Source: Manihot esculenta (lineage: Eukaryota; Streptophyta; Magnoliopsida; Malpighiales; Euphorbiaceae). Taken from it: a stretch of DNA of 64,000 bases. The stretch is from the NCBI RefSeq assembly GCF_001659605.2, contig NC_035176.2:25600716-25664715 (forward strand). Direction: 5' to 3'. Both the position numbers and the translations under genes were made by a program. This document shows, piece after piece, positions 58,762 through 64,000 of this stretch. Positions within the stretch are counted from its first letter, which is position 1. The number at the start of each line of letters is the position of its first letter. Below the pieces are notes generated by a model. It was not told the DNA's origin and did not search any database. It saw only the letters and a program-made list of their open reading frames with translations.

Positions 58762-59735
58762 GAAAAATTATTTTTTAATTCTTGAAATATAACATAATTA
58801 ATAGATTTTTTTATTTTATTTTTAAAACTCAATATTTTCGTTATTAAAATTTAATTCCATCAAAATTTAATATCGCTTCGTTAAAATTTTTTGTTAAATT
58901 AATAATTTTCACTTAGTCAAAGAAAAGAAAATAAATTTAATCTCAAAAATATTCTTATCAATAATAAAATAAAAAAATTACTATTTAATCTCTATAATAT
59001 GAAAAAACTCGTTATTTAATCCTTTAATTTTAAAAAATATATTAAAATATTTTTAACATTTTAAAAAGTTTACTAATTAGTTTTTCTATTAATTTTATCA
59101 CTAAATATTTTACTATTTAATCACTATAATTTAAAAAAAATTATTAATTGATCTCTTAAATTATTAAAAAATTTACTAATTAGTTAATTTATATTAAGGT
59201 ATTTTAATTTTTTTTATAATATTTAACGACTAAAATTAACGGAAGACTAACTAGTAGACTTTTTAAAATATTAGAGATGTTTTAAAAAATTTTTTAAATA
59301 GTAAGCAGTGATCTACAGCGAACGGTATTACAAAAATAATTTCTACTGAATTTTAACTTTTTATTTTTAATAATTTAAATTTTATATATTTTAATTTGCT
59401 GAATTTAAATTTTAAATTTATTAAATTATTAAATTTAAAAAATAAAAAGATAAATTTGTTAATTATATAATATCATATAGACGAAAATATATATATATAT
59501 TTTAATTTTTTGAGAAAATGATTTATAAATTTCAAAAATTAAATTTTAGAAATTAAATTTTAGGAATTAAAGTGTTAAGTTCTAGAAAGGATATTTCGAT
59601 TATTTTTCTGTTACTCACTACATGTTTATGGAAAGATATTTAATTTTGACGAAAAATGAAATTGTTGAGTTATGAAAATAGAGAGATAAATTTATTAATT
59701 ACCCTATATTTTAAAGAATAAAAAATAATTATTTT
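58762..59735. mobile_element. Non-autonomous Mutator-like TIR element, copy 3 (decayed)
   Basis: Tips match copies 1 and 2: left GAAAAATTATTTTTTAATTC...AACATAATTAATAG, right AATAGAGAGATAAATTTATTAATTACC...TAAAAAATAATTATTTT. Flanks are the perfect 9-bp direct repeat AATTTAAAA (58753-58761, 59736-59744). A second TIR element lies within at about 58977-59311. Arms are more decayed than in the other copies. Confidence 0.72.
58977..59311. mobile_element. TIR MITE nested in MULE copy 3
   Basis: Left TTACTATTTAATCTCTATAA ... TTTTAAAAAGTTTACTAATTAG; the right side reversed reads TTACTATTTAAAAAATTT ... TTTTAAAAAGTCTACTAGTTAG. Related wording occurs near 44800 and 23105. AT-rich, so boundaries are approximate. 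Confidence 0.55.
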
Positions 59736-59744
59736 AATTTAAAA

Positions 59745-62690
59745 TGTAGTATAAATAGCAGATTTACAAAAGAGTCAAAAACAATAATGATCTTTAGACC
59801 AAAAAAGAGACCATAATGATCGAAGAGAAAGTTTGCTTTTCTTTTCTTTTTTTTTTTTCATTTATATTAAAAGTTGAAAATTTTCGCTATTTTTGTGATT
59901 TAATTTATATTTTTCAAAATTTATAAAATTATTTAAAATTATAAATTTTATTATAATTATATTAAAATTTAAAATTTAAATTAAAAAAATATGTATTTCT
60001 TAGAGTTACAATATCACATAAATTATTTTATTATATTAATATGACACGTAAATAAAATACTATTAAAAATATAATTTATACTTTAAAATAGTATTAAAAT
60101 ATGAATAATATAATTATAAACAGTGGAATTAGAGTTTTTATTATGATAATATTGAAATGATTCTTATAATAAATATAATTAAATTTATTATGATTTGCCT
60201 CTGATAAAATATTTAAAAAGTGAAAAATTAACAAAAAAAAATATGACTTATTACGATTCCTGCTGAACTGATAGTAAATAGAAATAAACTTAAATTGTAT
60301 TTTTTTTTCATTAATTAGACGAAAATAAAAAAAATAAATTTAAAGATTTTAAATTGATTTGTATTAATTTTAAAAATTTTAAATTAAATTATAAAATAAT
60401 AAAAAACTTTAAATTTTTATTTAATAATAACTTTTTATTTACTTATTATATGAATATAATAAAAAATTTATATTGTATTATCACATCAGCCAAACATATT
60501 TCTCTTGATTTAAATTTTAAAATTTAATAAAATTTATAATTTTAAATAATTTTATTAAATTTTTAACTATTTAAATTAAATTGTAAGATAGTGAAAATTT
60601 TAGAATATTTTATATTAATATGCTGTTTTTTTTTTTAGTTTTCTAAAATTAAAATAAAAAGGATTATTCAAACCAATTTGTCTTTAATTTTTCTGAAATT
60701 ACAACGGCTAAATTTGGTCGTTGTTGGACTCTCGTTTATTTATGTATAACGGGAATTTTTAAAGATAAAAGGTGGTTGTTGTTTGTGAATAAAAGTTTTG
60801 ATTTGTGAATAATTTTTACGTGCATGGACATGCATAAATATCTAATTAAATCTTAAATTTTTAATAAAAATAAAATTATAATAATTTTAATTGATTGAAT
60901 ATATATATATTTTTTAAAAAAATTAACACTATAATTATATTTAATTTATTGAAAAAATATTATTGTTATTTGATATAGAAAAATTTATTAATTCATATAA
61001 ATTTTAAAAAATATATTAATATATCTATGGTATTTTAAAAATAATACTGATTAATTTTTATTTTAAATTTAGCTATTAAATATTAAAGAAAAATCTGAAA
61101 TTTTTTTAATTAATATATTTTTAAAATTTTAAAAATATTTGAATTTAATTTTAAAAATCAAGCGACTATCTGAATATTTTCAATTATATGAACATTTACT
61201 ATTAGAAATAAGAAAAGAAATTAATTAATAATTTTTTTTAAATCATAAAAAAGTCATATTACCTTCATCTTATAATTTTTATTCATTTTAATTTTTATAT
61301 AATTTTTTTATTAATTTTTTAATTATATACATTTTAAATATATTAAATTTTATTAAATATTAAAAAATATTTTAAAAAATTCCTTAAAAATAATATAAAA
61401 TTAAATAGAATTATAATAGTGTATCTATACGTTATTATAGTTAAAAAAAATAAATAATAATTTTAAAATAATTAAAAAACAAATAAAAATTATAAATAAA
61501 AAGAATAATATTTATTTAAAACTAAATATTAATTAATAAATTTATCACACATAAGCTAAATAAAAAATTTCTCCATATTTTTCAAACCTCCTACTTTCTC
61601 ATAAGCAAACAAAAAGCTAACCTTCATTGGTTTGTAAAGCTGCAAGACTCTTTAAATTTGTTTTTTATTTTTTATTTATTTAATTATTTTACATTAACAA
61701 ATATATATATATATATATATTAATAATAAATAATTTAGTCTTAAGAGTTTTATTATGTTAATAAATATCAATTAAATTAAAATAATTTTTATATTTTAAA
61801 ATTTTTAAATTTTTTAATTAAATTATTCCGATAAATAAGGTCTGAATATTAAAAAAAAAATAGTGGAGTGAGGGAAAGGGATAGGGAAAAGAATTAAATA
61901 CGATTTTGAGTGGAAGTAAACGCACAGCGAGGATGTTGGTACGAAAAAGCATACAACTGCCAGAATCCATGGAAACTGTGTGGATTACTTTTTCATTGCA
62001 GTGCAACTTTAAAAAAAATAAAAAGAAATAATTTAAAATTAAATTTAGTAATTTTTTAATAATAAAAATATTAAAGTAGCTTATATAAATTCCTTTTTCC
62101 AATAATTATCTTTTTTTAAAAACTTTTTTCCACCACAGAGAAATATATATATATATAATATAAATATAAAGATAAAAAAGGAAAAGCAAACTGAGGTTGT
62201 CTTCCCTTCCCTTCCCTTCACTAGCATGCCAAAACTGTCGGCAACATAAGACAAAAACATAAATCTAAAACGACATAGATATGTTCTAAAACGCATACTT
62301 ATAACAAATTAAATAAGCTGAATTATTACAAGTCACAGCTCACTTCTCCATTGCTAAGTCTTAATGTAAACCTTTATTTCCCCATTCCTAAGTCGTTAGG
62401 TATTAATTTTTTTTTTCTTTAAAAAAATCAAATCAAATTATAGGACCCAGTTTGGAGACAGGCCAAGGAGGAGGTAACAATGGTAGGGAGTGAGGTGTTA
62501 AAACAGAGATGTGGGCCAAACAGAGCCTTATGGGCCAATATTCAATAAAATTTAATCTTATGTACAATATCTTAGGTGCATGTAGCTGATACTGTGTGGG
62601 CTGAACAATAAACAATCGGTGACCCCACATATCCCATTTCTGCTGATATCAACCAACCAAAATATTTCAGTAAAAGCACATCAATGGCCA
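59745..62690. other. AT-rich intergenic DNA, no gene seen
   Basis: Homopolymers, a (TA)n run at 61700-61722 and a TTCCC repeat near 62200 (CCCTTCCCTTCCCTTC). Short frames at 61818, 62081 and 62433 (94, 71 and 65 codons) carry no recognisable domain. Confidence 0.6.
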
Positions 62691-62749
62691 AAAATTAATA
62701 TCTTCATGCAAGTGATGTCTACATGTCAAATGATATGCAAATTCTGTAG

Positions 62750-62935
62750 GAACCCTAAAATCATTTTTGTTTAGGGTTGAATCCTAATTCAACATCAAAA
62801 TGCCACGTGTCAGGTCCACATAGCAACCAATCATAATGTACAGAAGATTCCCATTTGAGAGAATATCTGGAAAATTTTACAGAGGAAGACTAATTCTTAA
62901 TGAACTATAACTGTCAATGAGAGGCTTTATAAAAA
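62750..62935 (+). promoter_or_regulatory. Promoter-like cluster: G-box, CCAAT, TATA
   Basis: GCCACGTGTC at about 62801, AACCAATCAT at about 62824 and CTTTATAAAAAG at about 62924 lie in promoter order. A less AT-rich stretch with no recognised coding sequence follows (62950-63780). The opening TGTAGGAACCC near 62746 would also suit an LTR start, so this may be an LTR promoter. Confidence 0.45.
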
Positions 62936-63790
62936 GATTAGTGAGTTAAAATTTGGCAAGAGATCTAGCAACGACCCATTGCTTGCGCGCTACAAAGAAC
63001 AGTGTGAGTGCGTTGCAGCAGCGAGTAGGGATGAGCAGTATTCGGTTCAAATCGAAAGAACTGACCGAATTGAATCGATTTAAAAATTTAGTTCGGTTTT
63101 TTATATATTTCGGTTCGATTTGATTTTTAATTTTAAAAATTTCGGTTATTTCAGTTCGGTTCAGTTTTAATAAAAAAAAACCGAAAAAACCGAACCGAAT
63201 CGATTAGTGATAATAATATGTTTTTTCAATAATCTTGAGAAATTAAATCATATTAAAATTAAAATATTAAAAATAAAGTGTAAAAAATAAAAAAAATTAT
63301 TAAAAATCGAAACCGATTAAATCGAACCGAATCAGACCGGTTCGGTTCGATTCGGTTTCTGATTAAAATCGGTTCGGTTCGATTTTCATAAACACTAAAA
63401 ATTCGATTTTCGATTTATTCGGTTCGGTTCGGTTTTGAACCGAACCGACCGAATGCTCACCCCTACAGCCTGCCTCAATGCTTTCAAGCCTGAAGCTGTA
63501 TTGACCAAGGAGAGCCACAGCAGCTCAATTCCCTTATGAGAGAATGAATTCGAGTAGCGGATGGGTAGGCGGCTCAGAAAAGGCATTTCTTCTGGGTTGG
63601 GAAAGATGAGAGTTGGTCTTCCCTCTCCTCTCGCCGATGGTTTGAGAGTTGCGTTGGCGTGACGCTAATCTACTGATATTAGAGTGCTTGAGTTTCACTC
63701 AGGAGAGGTCGGCTAGGCCCAGCCTAATTCTGCAAGTGTGGGCCTAAATCGAGTCTTGGACCATATAGTGTTCTTCGAAGATAATTGTAA
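62936..63790 (+). other. Unassigned moderately GC-rich stretch, possible transcript or LTR body
   Basis: Excluding the MITE, the text (GCTTGCGCGCTACAAAG, then CAATGCTTTCAAGCCTGAAG and TTCCCTCTCCTCTCGCCG) is unlike the surrounding AT-rich DNA. Short open frames only (63 codons minus at 63395-63586). No family recognised. Confidence 0.35.
63028..63472. mobile_element. hAT-like MITE with TAGGGRTGAGCA tips
   Basis: Left tip TAGGGATGAGCAGTATTCGG, right tip CCGAATGCTCACCCCTA, inverted to each other, followed inward by CGGTTCGGTT blocks and an AT-rich centre. Length about 445 bp; no coding content. Flanks do not show a clean 8-bp duplication (GCAGCGAG versus CAGCCTGC), so superfamily assignment rests on the tip sequence. 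Its CpG-rich arms make it the youngest-looking copy in the window. Confidence 0.75.
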
Positions 63791-64000
63791 GATATGTTTT
63801 ACACCTTGTTTGGATAGGAAGCAAGTGATACGAAAAGTGAGTAAAGCTTCATGTGCTTCACGCAAAATATTTTTTTATATTTTATGATATTTAAAATATT
63901 TAAAAAAATTTAATAAATAAAAAATATCTTTTTAGTAAAAAAATTAATTTATTTTTCATACTAAAATTTTATTAGAATTTCTCAATATATATTTGTTAAC
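63791..64000. other. AT-rich sequence at window end
   Basis: No gene seen. Confidence 0.6.

Overview
This window is AT-rich nuclear DNA from a flowering plant. Evidence: three spliced or plant-specific genes (ArfGAP AGD14-type, SERINC/TMS1-type, leucine-rich repeat extensin), plant Copia and Gypsy retrotransposons, and families of short TIR elements. The gene set suggests a woody eudicot. Euphorbiaceae/Malpighiales is only an impression; the species cannot be fixed from the sequence alone.

Layout. 1-11667 is a nest of transposons: the 3' two thirds of a Copia element with a long uninterrupted polyprotein frame (1-3174) and its 3' LTR; then a decayed minus-strand Athila-like Gypsy element (LTR about 3530-4111, gag-pro pseudogene 9146-11035). 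The Gypsy element is split by a Mutator-like TIR element (4324-5159, 9-bp target duplication) and a 2.3-kb solo LTR (5171-7489, 5-bp target duplication ATATG). A minus-strand Copia LTR with its primer-binding site (11111-11667) abuts the broken gag. 13.8-22.6 kb is an AGD14-type ArfGAP gene on +, with 13 coding exons and 737 aa; its 3.1-kb intron 6 carries two more transposon remnants. 26.4-30.6 kb is a SERINC-family membrane protein on -, with 12 coding exons, 398 aa and one GC-AG intron. 46.8-49.1 kb is a single-exon leucine-rich repeat extensin on -. 54,013-54,070 is an interstitial telomere-like array. 54,981-57,778 is a small, old Gypsy element with both LTRs and only gag-protease relics inside. 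The right end holds a hAT-like MITE inside an unassigned, promoter-like and moderately GC-rich stretch.

The three genes do not form a pathway: vesicle-traffic ArfGAP, multipass membrane protein, cell-wall LRR-extensin. The rest is very AT-rich intergenic DNA with MITE relics. The most informative structure is in the repeats: a family of long-TIR elements present three times, each with a 9-bp duplication; an insertion order that can be read from overlapping target duplications; and a MITE family whose copies show graded loss of CpG. I found no convincing new biological system beyond these. All splice sites were assigned by hand from GT/GC-AG signals, reading phase and family knowledge, without transcript data.
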